In this document: in pieces, positions 1-11,648 of the stretch
How positions within the stretch are numbered: position 1 is the first letter of the stretch
How the letters are laid out: each line of letters opens with the position of its first letter
Source: Rhododendron vialii
Taxonomy: Eukaryota > Streptophyta > Magnoliopsida > Ericales > Ericaceae
Length of the DNA stretch: 64,000 bases
Assembly (NCBI RefSeq): GCF_030253575.1
Contig: NC_080561.1
Location: 151,501 to 215,500, forward strand
Direction of reading: 5' to 3'
The notes under the pieces: model-generated
Database searches by the model: none
Told to the model about the DNA's origin: nothing
What the model saw: the letters and a program-made list of their open reading frames with translations, nothing else
Position numbers and translations under genes: made by a program

Positions 1-1327
1 TCTCTTAATTATAACTCCAAAATTAGAATATGAGCATGGATGGCCTCTCCACTCATTGTCATCTGGTTTATCAAACCAATTCTTTCAGAGACCTAAGCAA
101 TGTATCCTCCCCTTACCTGTCCACGAGCGAGTCAAGGGTCGCATGTGAGGGGAAGTATTAGAGCTTGTCCCACAGCAGTTAATTATAACCTCAAAAACCA
201 ATATATGAGTCTAGACGGCTTGTTCGCTCATTGACAATTTGTTTTGAGTCCGATGATTCAACAAACATATTATGATGCCGACCTAAGCCACTTGAGCGGC
301 AAGCCTTGCTATCCTGAATATGAACCAAGTACGACAAGGTCCAACCAAGAACACCTAACCGGAATTTGATTTTCTTGAGAACTGCTGACTACACTCCTAC
401 CCTAGCTTGACATTAGCTCTAGCTGATTCTGCAGACATACTAATCTGACTCAAAATGCACTCTGAAGCTTGTCAGAACCCAAAACTGAGATCCATAAGTG
501 ATATTTACACTTCCAGCTCGAAAGAAACTCTCCAATACAACTGAAATATTACATCAGAAAAAGGAGTTCCAACTCAATAAGTGTTTGTCTCCGAGATATC
601 CAAACAATGCTTCCAGACTACGCAACCTAATGCCCTGTATAGAAGAGTGCCTGAATACATCGTCCACCAAAGGGGGAAGGAAAATAAGACCTAAAGTTGT
701 AACATCAACTTACATTTTGGGATTAAGTCTCTTTGTCAAAATTTGATTCCCATTTGCATTATTCCTATGTAGTGTACTTTGTTTCTCCATAAGTATGTTC
801 AGATTTCAACGTGCAGAATGGGGTCCCATGCAAGGAAGAGTTATAGATAGATTGATATGAAATGCTGTGCTCTTTTCCTAGCAACTTAAGCATTTGAAAA
901 TTTGGTGACGTAGTAGCTACTAGGACTGATAATTGACACATCTTGGCATGCAGTTGGAACCATGAAAAGTTTTTGAAATGAATCTTGCAGCCATAGAATG
1001 TTGAACCTCTAATTTGTTTGGCTCTTAGGGGACGAAATACACGAATCCCGATCCAAAGGAACTTCCTGAATGATATATTTGAGCCTACTTTGTGTTAAAT
1101 AAGCTCTATGTTTGCATGATTCAATGAACAAGAATCGTAAAAGATTAAAAAATATCCTCATTAATCCCTCATTTTTGTGAAAAAACTTTCATGCAGTGCA
1201 GCATAACTAATGGTTGGCAGTTGAAGTCAGTTGATTGTACATCCCATTTGTCCAAACAATTAAAAAATAGAGCATATCTAAGAATGTAAGTTTAACAAGA
1301 AATAGTTAAATCATAGATAAAAGATAC
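1..1327. other. Left flank, no exon recognised; old repeat remnants
   Basis: No conserved exon is seen on either strand. Two diverged direct copies of one sequence are visible at about 5-69 and 179-247, each beginning TTAATTATAAC and running into a stretch like CTCATTG. They look like eroded LTR-retrotransposon debris. Because the LKR/SDH gene on the minus strand is still open at 1753, this stretch may be a long intron of that gene, or the gene may be truncated here. Confidence 0.4.
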
Positions 1328-1616
1328 TGTTGGAAATAATTTAGAATTTGAGTTAGATACATTGAATTATGAAATTCATGTACTAGGGTCATGTAGAATC
1401 CTGTGTATGTTCATGGTGTATCCTGCACAGATTGCATGTGTGGGACTCTAGATGAATCTTCAACCACTACTTAAAGAGTGGTTGATCCTTGTGTGAGGAT
1501 TAACTTGTAGACTGAGTGTTGAGTTCTTGAGGGATGCTTGTACCTCTAGGAGCTCTATTCGACCGTCGGGTCGTACAACTCCACAATCTCTTTGTTATTT
1601 TCTTATCTTCCTCACA
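1328..1616 (+). mobile_element. Candidate Copia-type solo LTR
   Basis: The segment starts TGTTGGAAAT, a common Copia LTR start, and ends in CTCACA after a T-rich tail typical of an LTR 3' end. No target-site duplication is found and no second LTR is seen, so the borders are tentative. It lies just downstream of the last recognisable LKR/SDH exon on the minus strand, so it is probably intronic or marks a break in that gene. Confidence 0.3.
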
Positions 1617-1752
1617 TAGTAGTTTGACTCAAGTTAGATACGAGGACACATCCTATTCTGATGTCCCCCAGCATTGTAAATTTTCAATGATAGCAAATGA
1701 CACGTATGTAAACAAATTTAATATTGTGTGCAAAAGGAAACACTAATGTTAC

Positions 1753-3438
1753 CGTCCCAAATAGCTCTGGAAGTCTCCGTGGATCTACATAAGCGTGAGG
1801 AAGAAGCTTGAATATTTCTTGGGCCCCTTGAGAAACTACAGAAAACCATAGGAAGTATTTCAGCCAAAGAAAACCAGAACTGGTCTGAACAGGAAAAACA
1901 AAAAGAAATTGACTCATTCGTTTTACAAAGAAATAAGAGGTATCCCTAGGTTAGCCATGAATACAAGCCATTTAATTGCTGGCAAACGAAATATGCATTT
2001 ACACAAACACAGAGGATATGCAGATACAGATAGGAAAAAACGAATCAATCTGTTCACCTTGCTGACCATCATGAAAATCATAGCAGAATAAAGTGGTAAC
2101 GAGTAATCGGGAACGCACCATTTCCTGAACCAGTGAATACAAAAAGTAGAGGACAGATTCCAGATGGCAGTCCAAAAGCTGCTATCTCTTCACCTACAGA
2201 GATCACAGCAGCCTTAGCAGCAGCCAAGGAAGTATACATGTAAGATGCACCCAGCGAGAGGAAAGGTGTTGAAAAACCAAGATTGAGGTAACCTGAAACA
2301 GGAAGTAAAATGTTTAATTTGACATTTCAAAAGATAGGAACTCGTGGTGAACTAAAACCTGGTATCCATGCTTCAACATTATCAAGCAATGTACTTTTTA
2401 AAACTCTATGATGAGATGCATGAAAAAGGAGAATTGATTCCGGACAAATTTTTAGGATGAGACAAAAGAAAGTGGCTAGATGCGGCTTCCTCTCCTCAGC
2501 AGTTCAAATTACTTCCGTCAATTATTTCCATAAACGAGGCCCTTTCAGTTGTCATTACCTTTCATGAAGATAGATAACACAATTCACAATTCCCTCTTCT
2601 CTCTGATATCTAATTGTGGACTGAAATTCTGTGAGACTACCTTGTGAGACAGAAGAATATCAAACATGATGTAGATGAGAACATATGTTCCCTAAGTAAA
2701 ACCAACCTCTTCCCCAACCAAGAACAGTAAAACACAGTAAAAAAAGGAACACTTATGACAAGATAAAAACGCCTATAAAGGATATAATAATTAACAGAAC
2801 TAAGTGAATAGTGCATACGCTGTCCCAGTCCATGTAAGAAATCAATAAGTCCAGCTCTACCAGCAAATTTTCCGAATGCAAGTAGCCTTTTTCCATTGTC
2901 ACCAAGAATTAGCTCATAATCAAACAATGATGCCCTCTCAGCTAATATCTACAAGTTGCAGAATGTCAGCAGTAGCCAAATTTTAGTGACAGTATGATGA
3001 CTGGTATGAACTGACAGCAATATACCTTATCTAACAATGGCATGTTTTCTTTCTGCACCTTGTGGGTATGCGAGAAAAAGGCATAGGCTCTATCAGGAAG
3101 AATCATCTCCATCTGCCCAGAAACCGGATAACATGTCAATTTTGGAGCTTGTGGTATGCTAGAAGATTATAAACATAAATTGTGAGCACCTTTGGTTGTT
3201 TAATACCCAAAATAAGACCACACTCTGACAAGTCATCTGATATCTCACAACCCACATCCTCATAGAGGGCATCATGATGGATCCGCTTGGTTGATGGCTG
3301 AACAATAATGCGGGTCACTCCAATTTCACCCTTGCCACTATGTAAAAGTCGAGCACAATGAGAAGGTGTAAGCGGTACCCTCCTTTCCCATTTGTTTGTG
3401 GACTCAGATAGGATTCCAACAACTCCGTTTCCGATCAT
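1753..3438 (-). CDS. LKR/SDH: Lysine-ketoglutarate reductase/saccharopine dehydrogenase, 5' part (5 exons)
   Basis: This is the N-terminal part of the bifunctional first enzyme of lysine catabolism, which condenses lysine with 2-oxoglutarate to saccharopine and then oxidises it. Exons on the minus strand are 3438-3190, 3112-3026, 2948-2819, 2292-2119 and 1835-1753. All have GT/AG borders and the joined frame stays open. Residues 1-83 hold the start of the LKR domain (NKWERRVPLTPSHCARLL, then GLILGIKQPK). Exon 2 carries LPDRAYAFFSHTHK, exon 3 the GRAGLIDFLHGLGQ motif, exon 4 the SLGASYMYTSLAAAKAA and FTGSGN motifs, and exon 5 SQGAQEIFKLLPHAYVDP. The rest of the LKR domain, the linker and the whole SDH domain of this roughly 1,000-residue family are not seen. 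Either a long intron carries the gene beyond the left edge, or it is truncated. The start is the first in-frame ATG and gives the family's usual N-terminus without a transit peptide. Confidence 0.88.
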
Positions 3439-4039
3439 GCTTTTCTACCTGTCTCGGTTTTATGTTTTCACCACATAAGATAAACAAATAACGTCATCCC
3501 AAATTTTCAAGAGTCCAATCAATAAAGAAATTTCAAAGCATTTTCTTTAAGAGAAAAAAAACCTAATTTGTACATAAATCAATCATACCTACTAGACGCT
3601 TCTGCTACAAAAGTAGTGTGTGCGCGGTTCTTTCCATACTTTATGTGTAATAGGTGCATAAAAAGCATGCTATCCAATCTCTTAGTCTTAGGAAAACATA
3701 GATAAACTAAAAACTTGAGAGAGTGGCCTTTAACAGGAAAAAGTTCATTGAACTCTCTCATCAACTAATCCATGACTTGTTTTGTTTTTTTTTTCTTCTC
3801 GCAAGCCAATAATGGAATGAAAACACTGCAATACTACTTTAAGATAAGAAGTCAAAATATTTGCCTGGCCATGGATTTTGAATACATACCCTTTAGGTTA
3901 TGACCACGACAACTTTTTTTTTTGGGTAAGGTGACTAGAACAACTTCCGTTATGTTCTCTTATTAAACGAGCTAGTTTTCTTGTTTGTGTATTTTTTTTA
4001 CCAATTTTGTTCTTGTGTGTGAATTATTATTTTTAGAAG

Positions 4040-4540
4040 GCAAAGTCCAACAAAAACCAGCTCAGAAGCATTCAAAACAGCCGTTTACAGTTTTCCTTGT
4101 GGTAAATAAAATTTCATTTAACCAAGAAAATAAGCTACAATCTTATGACTGAGGGCAAATCCCAGACTATAACAGAACAAAAATACCCAAGCAAACCAAG
4201 AAAATAAGCTACAATCTTATGACAGAGGGCAAATCCCAGACTATAACAGAACAAAAATACCCAAGCAGGAGGCCAAGAAACCAACAAAACCAAGATCCAA
4301 AACGACAAACGCAGCAAACCATTAGCAACGGTACTAAAGAAGACAGAGAGCAGTCTATTTGCATAACTGACTACACTAAAGAAAGAGACACAGAAGCGCT
4401 GATTAGAAGTGCATATTCCTTTTAAGTTTGGCAGCCGCTTGCAGTTGTACACATGCATGCATCTTTTACAGTAATTCTTTTCGAAGTTTTTGACAAAATC
4501 AAGACGGAAAGATGCAAGAGGTATCAACAATCACCTACGT
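4040..4540 (-). mobile_element. LINE-like 3' tail (minus strand), internally duplicated
   Basis: Read on the minus strand, the segment ends in a G/T-rich, stop-filled tail with a sequence like AATGAAATTTTATTTACC. This resembles the 3' untranslated ends of plant L1 elements. No reverse transcriptase remains here. It contains the 74-bp tandem duplication listed separately. The call rests on composition and ending only. Confidence 0.35.
4121..4267. repeat. 74-bp tandem duplication (2 copies)
   Basis: The sequence beginning ACCAAGAAAATAAGC at 4121 recurs at 4195 with only one or two differences, giving two back-to-back 74-bp copies. The near identity points to a recent local duplication. Confidence 0.9.
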
Positions 4541-5092
4541 TTAATTCCAACGGAGGAGAGTTCGACGACAGGCAAGGTTCTTTCCGTTTATGCTTAATAA
4601 GGGTGATTAATTACTAGCAGAGATGATTAATTGCGTAAAGTAAAACTAACCATTTCGTTCGCGGGGCAGACAATTAGTAGATACAGAGAATAATAAAATA
4701 AAAGTAATACTAGTACAGAAAAAAGGAATGAGCAATTAGTTGATCACATGGTGAAGTACTCTACCGCTATAACGGTTTTATTTAGTAGTGATGATGGATC
4801 TCGGATTAAAATTGTGGTCTGCGATTCTTCTCGAGTCAGAAACGGATGAGTCTCTTTTGCAAAGTTCTGATGAGAGATGGAGATCGACAGTCAGTCAGTT
4901 TGGTTAATAGTAATCATTAACAAACTTACAACAATTTGAAGGAAAGGAAGTGATGGGGGCCGGGAGCTGATCAGCGTGGCAATGAGATGCATCGCCATCA
5001 AAGATGACGACGATACGACGATTAAACTGTAAATGGGGAGAGATTATTCAGTGCCCCATCACGAAATGCGTGCCCCAGACACCTCTTCTGCC

Positions 5093-5194
5093 ATAGTACA
5101 TTCCTACGAAATGAGATGAGATTCGCACACAGAAATCATATAATAGTACATTCCTACGAAATGAGATGAGATTCGCACACAGAAATCATATAAT
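5093..5194. repeat. 50-bp tandem duplication (2 copies)
   Basis: The unit starting ATAGTACATTCC at 5093 repeats at 5143 with no visible mismatch up to 5194. It lies in otherwise plain AT-rich intergenic DNA. Confidence 0.93.
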
Positions 5195-5825
5195 CGTGTG
5201 GTGATGAAAAAGCTTCGGTATCACGTGGTGCTGTTCCGGACATACTAAATAATCTTTTGTAAAAAGGATGCTATTAGAAGTATTATATTTTCAATCACGT
5301 GTACGTTAGTATTAGTAGGGGGACCACGTCTCCTCCAGATCCATATAGGATAAAGTTGTTTAACTTTCGTAACGCTTTTAAAAGAAGAAGACGTAACTTG
5401 AGTTTCTCTATCTATGATTAAATAAATTAATTTAAAGAGCCCCGTAAGTTTGTCTTATTCCGGGATGTGGACAGAAGGGCAATTCTAGTAAAAAATAAGC
5501 TATGTTTAGATTGGGTTTTGAAATTTTTTTTGAAAAATAGCAAGGGTTATAAGTAGAGAAAGATAGATAGAGAAATGTTGAAAGTAAAGAGAATTTAGAA
5601 GAATTTTATGTGTGAATTCCAATATAAATAAGTAGTGCAAAAATTGAGGTTGAGTAGAATGAATAAACTCCAATGAAGCAATTAAGCGTAATGAAGTAAT
5701 GCCAAGTATTTATTACAGAAATAGCATGTTATCTCCTCCCATGCGTATCTTCCCAACTGTGTGAGCGATTTAGGCACATCACCGATTTCCCACACTCAGT
5801 ACTTGAGAGAAGTTGTGAGAGCTTA

Positions 5826-6004
5826 ATATAAGTTATAAATAGCGGACTGCATCACGAATAGCAAGTTGGCAAACCACATCAAGCTTCTCCACATGGCCAT
5901 TAAAAACGGCATCATTTCTGCATTTCGACAAGCGCCAAACAATAGCAGCCACTGCTGCCCAAAATTTCTCCCCTTCATCCCTATCTTTCCATCGTTCAAG
6001 CAAA
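5826..6004 (-). pseudogene. LINE reverse-transcriptase C-terminal fragment
   Basis: A minus-strand frame reads WAAVAAIVWRLSKCRNDAVF followed by NG. This is the tryptophan-rich 'W-x-K-x-RND-x-VF' signature seen near the C-terminus of plant LINE reverse transcriptases. It ends at a TAA about 20 codons later. Only about 60 codons remain and no start or catalytic core is present, so this is a dead fragment. Confidence 0.6.
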
Positions 6005-6494
6005 AAATTTTCATTATGATAGTCACATTACGCTAAAAGCAATTAATGAACAATTTAGCGGCGGTTCCAAAAACTAAAAATATGCAACTTACAAATTCGT
6101 ATTAGTATTTATCAAATCTCAGTTAAATAGATTAAATTAAACTTCACAAATCATGAGTAAAGATAACCTTAAACTAGTAATGCTGTGATTTGTTCAAACG
6201 ACCATTTAACGTCTCAACATGTTAATTTTGTTTGATGTAGCTCCGTGAGTTTATAATTAGTAACATGTCTCAGAGTTGCAAAAAGTGTAATAAACTATTA
6301 GTTTGCTAGGCTTGAAGTCAAATTAAGTATTTTTAACGCTTATTTATATTTCAATTAAGTTAAGCACAAATTATGAATGAGGGAACTTGGAATGAATAAT
6401 CAGAAGACAAAAGGTGTGACTTGGGCGTGTAATTTACGATGGAGGAAGCAAAAAAATTAGCTGCACATAAAAAGAACAGTATAAGTTTGGAGTT

Positions 6495-6715
6495 CAATTT
6501 TTTTTTATCAGCAAAACCAACAATTTATTAAAAAAAAAATTTAATAAAGATACATCAAGTTGGAAGAAGGGGAAAGGAAATCCAACCAAAGATTTGGATA
6601 AAAGAAAAACACTCAATGGGCCACCTAAAACTCCTAAAAGGGCAAAGCCCACACATCCAATGTGCAAGGCCCAAAAAGGCCAAGCCCTACCCCACCCATG
6701 TTTGGTCACATGTAC
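6495..6715 (-). mobile_element. LINE-like 3' end with A-tail (minus strand)
   Basis: On the minus strand this GC-richer segment ends in a tail like TAATAAATTGTTGG followed by a run of A (T run at about 6498-6506 on the plus strand). This resembles a retroposed LINE 3' end. No coding part is recognised. Confidence 0.35.
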
Positions 6716-7099
6716 TTTCTCCATTCCCAATTTTTATCTTTTTCGTTATTCGTATAATTCTTTAAACGCTTATATGTAATATTCCGAAATTTTTAATAAA
6801 ATAAAATTTTCGTAATATTAGCTTTTCTTTAAATTCTTGTTTTAATTTATTAAATTCCGATTTATTAGTTAAAGACCACTTAAAATCAAATCGAGTTTTA
6901 GAAATTCACAAAAATATTTTCTTCGATAATCGAGATTACTTTTTCACTAAGAAAGACCGTGGTTAGCGTCGAAATGATTTTGTGACGTTACAATTAAATT
7001 CTTAGAATTTTTCAAAATCGAAAACTGGACGATCAAACATTGCGAGGCATGTTTATGCGTATATCTGTACTAATTTCCCGCTTGCATCATCACAGTACA

Positions 7100-7101
<2 letters not shown>

Positions 7102-7144
<43 letters not shown>
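7102..7144. repeat. (TC)n microsatellite
   Basis: An uninterrupted run of about 21 TC units lies inside the Gypsy-type solo LTR, upstream of its TATA-like site. Confidence 0.95.
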
Positions 7145-7148
<4 letters not shown>

Positions 7149-7256
7149 CGACCACTTGCCCTGCAAAAAATCTAGCTGTTACTAGCTAGCTCCAGCCGTT
7201 CTCCAGCTGCTGCCAGTCATGCTCCAGCCGTCCACCACCACCTCCGGCCATCTCCC

Positions 7257-7737
7257 TGTAAAATAATCTATTATGCCGTTAAATAATTAATCTATTATGC
7301 CGTTAAATAATTAACAAGCCCAATCTATCCAAGATCTAGAACAATCATGTTCTCACAATCATAACATAAGGCAGAAATTAAACATACGAGAAAGCGTACC
7401 CGAATCCATGTGAACTTTATTGATCCGAGAACTTTAGCGATAATACATGCAAAACCCTAACGGAAAAGGTTTCTCTTTCTTGACCCTCTTTCTAGCAATA
7501 TAGTAACGTAAATATGATGGTGGACTGTATGCCCTTTTATAGGTAAAGAGATGACCTGTTTCCTAATAAAGCATTTATTCTACTTTTCATCAAAGTAAGA
7601 TTCTAGAAAACAACTCCATCAATTTGGCCAATCACATAATTTCTTAGGGGGAAAAATATGGCTCATAATCTCGTCAATATATAATTACCATATGTTCTAA
7701 TTGCGTAATGTGGGCCAATAACGGAAATATTCTTACA
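7257..7737 (-). repeat. Copia 3' LTR
   Basis: This 481-bp LTR (TG...CA on the plus strand) matches 14794-15250. It is 24 bp longer because the unit TAATCTATTATGCCG... near its left edge is duplicated in tandem. Given the minus orientation it is the 3' LTR. Confidence 0.95.
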
Positions 7738-7752
7738 TTCTTCCACTTGGCC
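7738..7752 (-). other. Copia polypurine tract
   Basis: On the minus strand, CCAAGTGGAAGAA directly abuts the 3' LTR, the expected place and composition for the plus-strand primer. Confidence 0.7.
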
Positions 7753-8147
7753 CATATGATACTTATATCACAATTCAACGAAATTAACTTTAGGCGCGCA
7801 TTAAACCATATCAAACCCTATCATAATTTGGTTACTGTCATAATACCATTATTAAACAGCTCACTAATGCAAGTCATGGCGGTTCTATATTTAATATACA
7901 ACATAGTCCCTTCCATGTACTATAACACTAGAGAACTGCCTAACACAGTCAGTTAGGGAGGAGTATATTCAAAAGGTCCAACGATCATGTCTTTTACAAA
8001 AGACTATTCCTGTACTCGTTAATTCATTCTCATACATGTACGTACCATTAGAACAGGAAATAAATGGCAGAAACACATGAATTTGATATCAAAAGCGTCC
8101 AACATAACATAACCATCATAATACAATCCAAAAATATAAATAAACTG

Positions 8148-11100
8148 TTATAGGTTACGCTCAAGACCCATTCTATTGGCATGTTCCTTAAAAATTCTTG
8201 GTGGTAACCCCTTAGTTAATGGATCTGCTATCATAAGCTGTGTGCTTATGTGCTCGATTGACACATTTTGTTTCTGAACCTCTTCCTTAACGACAAAGTA
8301 TTTCAATTCCATGTGTTTAGCACCATTAGAATACTTGTCGTTCTTGGAGAAAAATATTGCTGCGGAATTATCGCAATAAACTCTCAGCGGCTTGGCAATA
8401 GAGTCGACAACTCCAAGTCCTGAGATAAAGTTCCGCAACCACAATCCATGAACCGTGGCCTCAAAGCACGCCACGAATTCAGCTTCCATAGTAAATGTAG
8501 CAGTGATAGTTTGTTTCGCACTTTTCCACGATATTGCTCCACCAGCCAACAAGAACAAAAAACCAAAAGTGGACTTTCTACTATCAATGCATCCAGCAAA
8601 GTCTGAGTCTGAGTCTGAGTAGCCAATCACCTCAAGATTATCAGACCTTCTAAATGTGAGCATGTAATTCTTCGTTCCTTGCAAGTATCTCATTACTTTC
8701 TTTGCTGCTGTCCAATGATCCATTCCGGGATTGCTTTGGTATCTACCCAACATACCAACAGCAAAACTGATATCCGGTCTGGTGCAGGTTTGTGCATACA
8801 ACAAACTCCCAACTGCTTATGCATAAGGAATAGCTTTCATTCTATTACGTTCCAATTCATTCTGCGGGCATTGCATAAGACTGAACTTATCCCCTTTTTG
8901 AATAGGCGCATCAATAGGTGAACACTTACTCATATTGAATCTCTCTAGAACTCTTTCAATATATGCTTTCTGAGACAACCCTAACAATCCGCGTGATCTA
9001 TCCCGAAATATTTCAATTCCAATCACGTAGGATGCCTCACCCATATCCTTCATTTCAAAGTTCTTAGAGAGAAACTTATTGGTTTCGTGCAACAAACCAA
9101 GATCACTACTGGCAAGCAAAATATCATCGACATATAAAATCAAAACTATAAACTTGCTCCCACTAACCTTCAGATATATACTACGGTCAACAGTGTTTTT
9201 TGTAAATCCGAAGGAAGTGATGGTATCATTGAACTTAAGATACCATTGTCGAGAAGCTTGTTTAAGTCCATATATCGACTTCTTAAGTTTGCAAGCCAAG
9301 TGTTCCTTGCCTTTAATTGAGAAACCTTCAGGTTGATCCATATAAACTTCTTCATCTAAACTCCCATTCAAAAAAGCTGTTTTCACATCCATTTGATGTA
9401 GCTCTAAATCATAATGAGCCACTAATGCCATGATAATTCTAAGTGAATCTTTCTTAGACACAGGAGAGAAAGTTTCTTTGTAATCAATGTCACCCTTTTG
9501 AGTGTAACCTTTGGCCACAAGTCTGGCTTTATATCGTTCTACATTGCCTTTGAAGTCAAGTTTGGTCTTGAAGACCTACTTGCAACCAACTTTCTTGTAA
9601 CCTCCTGGCAATTCAACGAGATCCCAGACTTCATTCTGGTCCATTGATTTCAACTCATCATTCATGGCTTCAATCCATTTAGTAGAGTTATCACTTTCCA
9701 TGGCTTATGAAAACGAAACCGGATCCTTAATAGTTCCAATGTCAAATTCAGATTCTTGCAGATAAACCACGTAATCATCCGAGATAGCTGATCTCCTTTC
9801 TCTTTGAGATCTTCTTAATGCTATTTCTTGTGGTTGTTCTACAATCTCTTCATTGGTAATAATCTCATTATGTGGTTGATTATTCGTTTGTTGTTCCACG
9901 ACATCATGTTGATCAACAACTGTAGGAATAACAACATTAGGTGAAGCTATGGGTAAAGGAACTTGTATCCTTACTTCTTGAATAATCACATTACGTGGTT
10001 CATCACTCCCATTGATTTCACCATTCTCAATGAATCTGGCATTACCGATTTCTACGATTCTCGTACTATGATTAGGACAGTAAAACCTATACCCTTTGGA
10101 TTTTTCAGGATAACCAATAAAATAACCACTGATCGTTCTAAAATCCAGTTTCTTTTCATGTGGATTATAAATCCTAACCTCCGCTAGACAACCCCAAACA
10201 TGCAGGTGTCTCAAACTCGGTTTCCTTCCTGTCCACAGTTCAAAAGGGGTCTTTGGAACTGTCTTACTAGGAACCCGATTCAAAATGTATACGACAATCT
10301 TAAGAGCATGCATCCACAATGTAGAGGGTACTTTAGAATTACTTCGCATACTTCTAACCATATCCATTAATGTACGGTTACGCCTTTCAGCTACTCCATT
10401 CTACTGTGGCGTTCCTGGCATAGTATATTGTGCACATATGCCATGTTTTTCAAGGAGTTTAGCAAATGGCCCTGGGCGTTGCCCTGACTCATCATACCTT
10501 CCATAATATTCCCCACCCTATCCGATCTAATGATTTTCGCTTTTCTTTCTAATTGCCTTTCCACCTCAGTAATAAACACCTCTAGGGTGTTCACTGATTG
10601 AGATTTTTCATGCAATAAATAAATACAACAATAACGTGAAAAATCATCGATAAAGGTGATGAAATAGGTCTCTCCACCTATAGATGGAGTGTCAAAAGGC
10701 TGGAGTGTCAAAAGGCCCACAAATATCCGTGTGGATCAATTCAAGTAGCCCATTACTTCTTGTGGCTCCTTTCTTGGTATGTCTGGTTTGCTTTCCCTTA
10801 ATGCAATCCACACATACACTAAGATCAGTAAAGTCTAAAGTGGGAAGAATCCCATATTTTACTAATCTTTCCCTTCTTTCTTTGGAAATATGTCCCAACC
10901 TTTTATGCCACAAGTTTGAGGAATGTTCATTAACTAGACTACGTTTAGTTCCAACATTATGATGCAGGGTAAGAATAAATTCAACGAATTGGCCATCAAG
11001 GTTTAATTTATACAACCCATCACAAAGCACGCCAGAACCAACAAAAGAGGCATACTTGAATAAACTGAAACTTTTATTCTCAAAATGAAATGAGTAACCA

Positions 11101-11648
11101 TCCAAATCAAGTTTAGGGAGCGAAACTAAATTTCTAGAAACAGAAGGAACATAAAAAAGTCTGATGTAAATCCAAATGATGACCAGTATCTAGAAATAAA
11201 CGATAAGTGCCCACGGCTTCTATTGGAGCTTTGACTCGATTACCCATGAATAAGAAGTTCGCATTAGGGTTTATGGTCTGGGTTGAAAGGAATCCCTGCA
11301 TCGTATTTGAAACGTGAGTAGTAGCACCAGAATCAAGCCACCAAGTATTAGAAGGATCTTCAGTTAGGTTTGATTCGAAACATACAGAAATCAAATTCAT
11401 ACCTTTCTTTTCAAACCAAGCCTTACGTTTTGAACAGTCTTTTCTGATAGTGTCTCGACTTTTTGCAGAAATGGCATCTATCACTGTACTTTTCCTTCCT
11501 CTGAGTCTGAGAACTTTGAGCAGACTCAATCACTTTAGGTGGTCTTTGCTTTATGACCTTTTTGGGTTTCATTCCTTTCTTTCTGGCCCCTTGATATGTG
11601 AGATGAGCCGAATGTTGTCCTGATTGCTTAAGTCTTGCCTCCTCTTGA
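8148..11648 (-). pseudogene. Copia pol remnant: protease, integrase, RT, RNase H
   Basis: Minus-strand fragments appear in Copia order. The protease site WWLDSGATTHVSN is at about 11340-11300. GAG-pre-integrase and the integrase core follow (HKRLGH, then ICGPF, FIDDFSRY). The RT core holds MDVKTAFLNG and YVDD (about 9518-8817), and RNase H lies at 8804-8148. Visible lesions include one extra A in the zinc knuckle at about 11435, a frameshift near 11155 and a 16-bp tandem duplication at about 10684-10715. There is a TAG at the integrase PQ-NGV site near 10400, a TAA near 9703, a TAG near 9578 and a TAA at 8814-8816 between RT and RNase H. It cannot encode a full polyprotein. Confidence 0.93.

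Larger units (their letters stand above)
3439..6774. other. Intergenic region upstream of LKR/SDH
   Basis: No gene is supported. The stretch nearest 3438 should hold the LKR/SDH promoter and leader, but no TATA box can be assigned with confidence. Further out there are LINE-like fragments in minus orientation and two recent short tandem duplications, listed separately. Confidence 0.5.
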
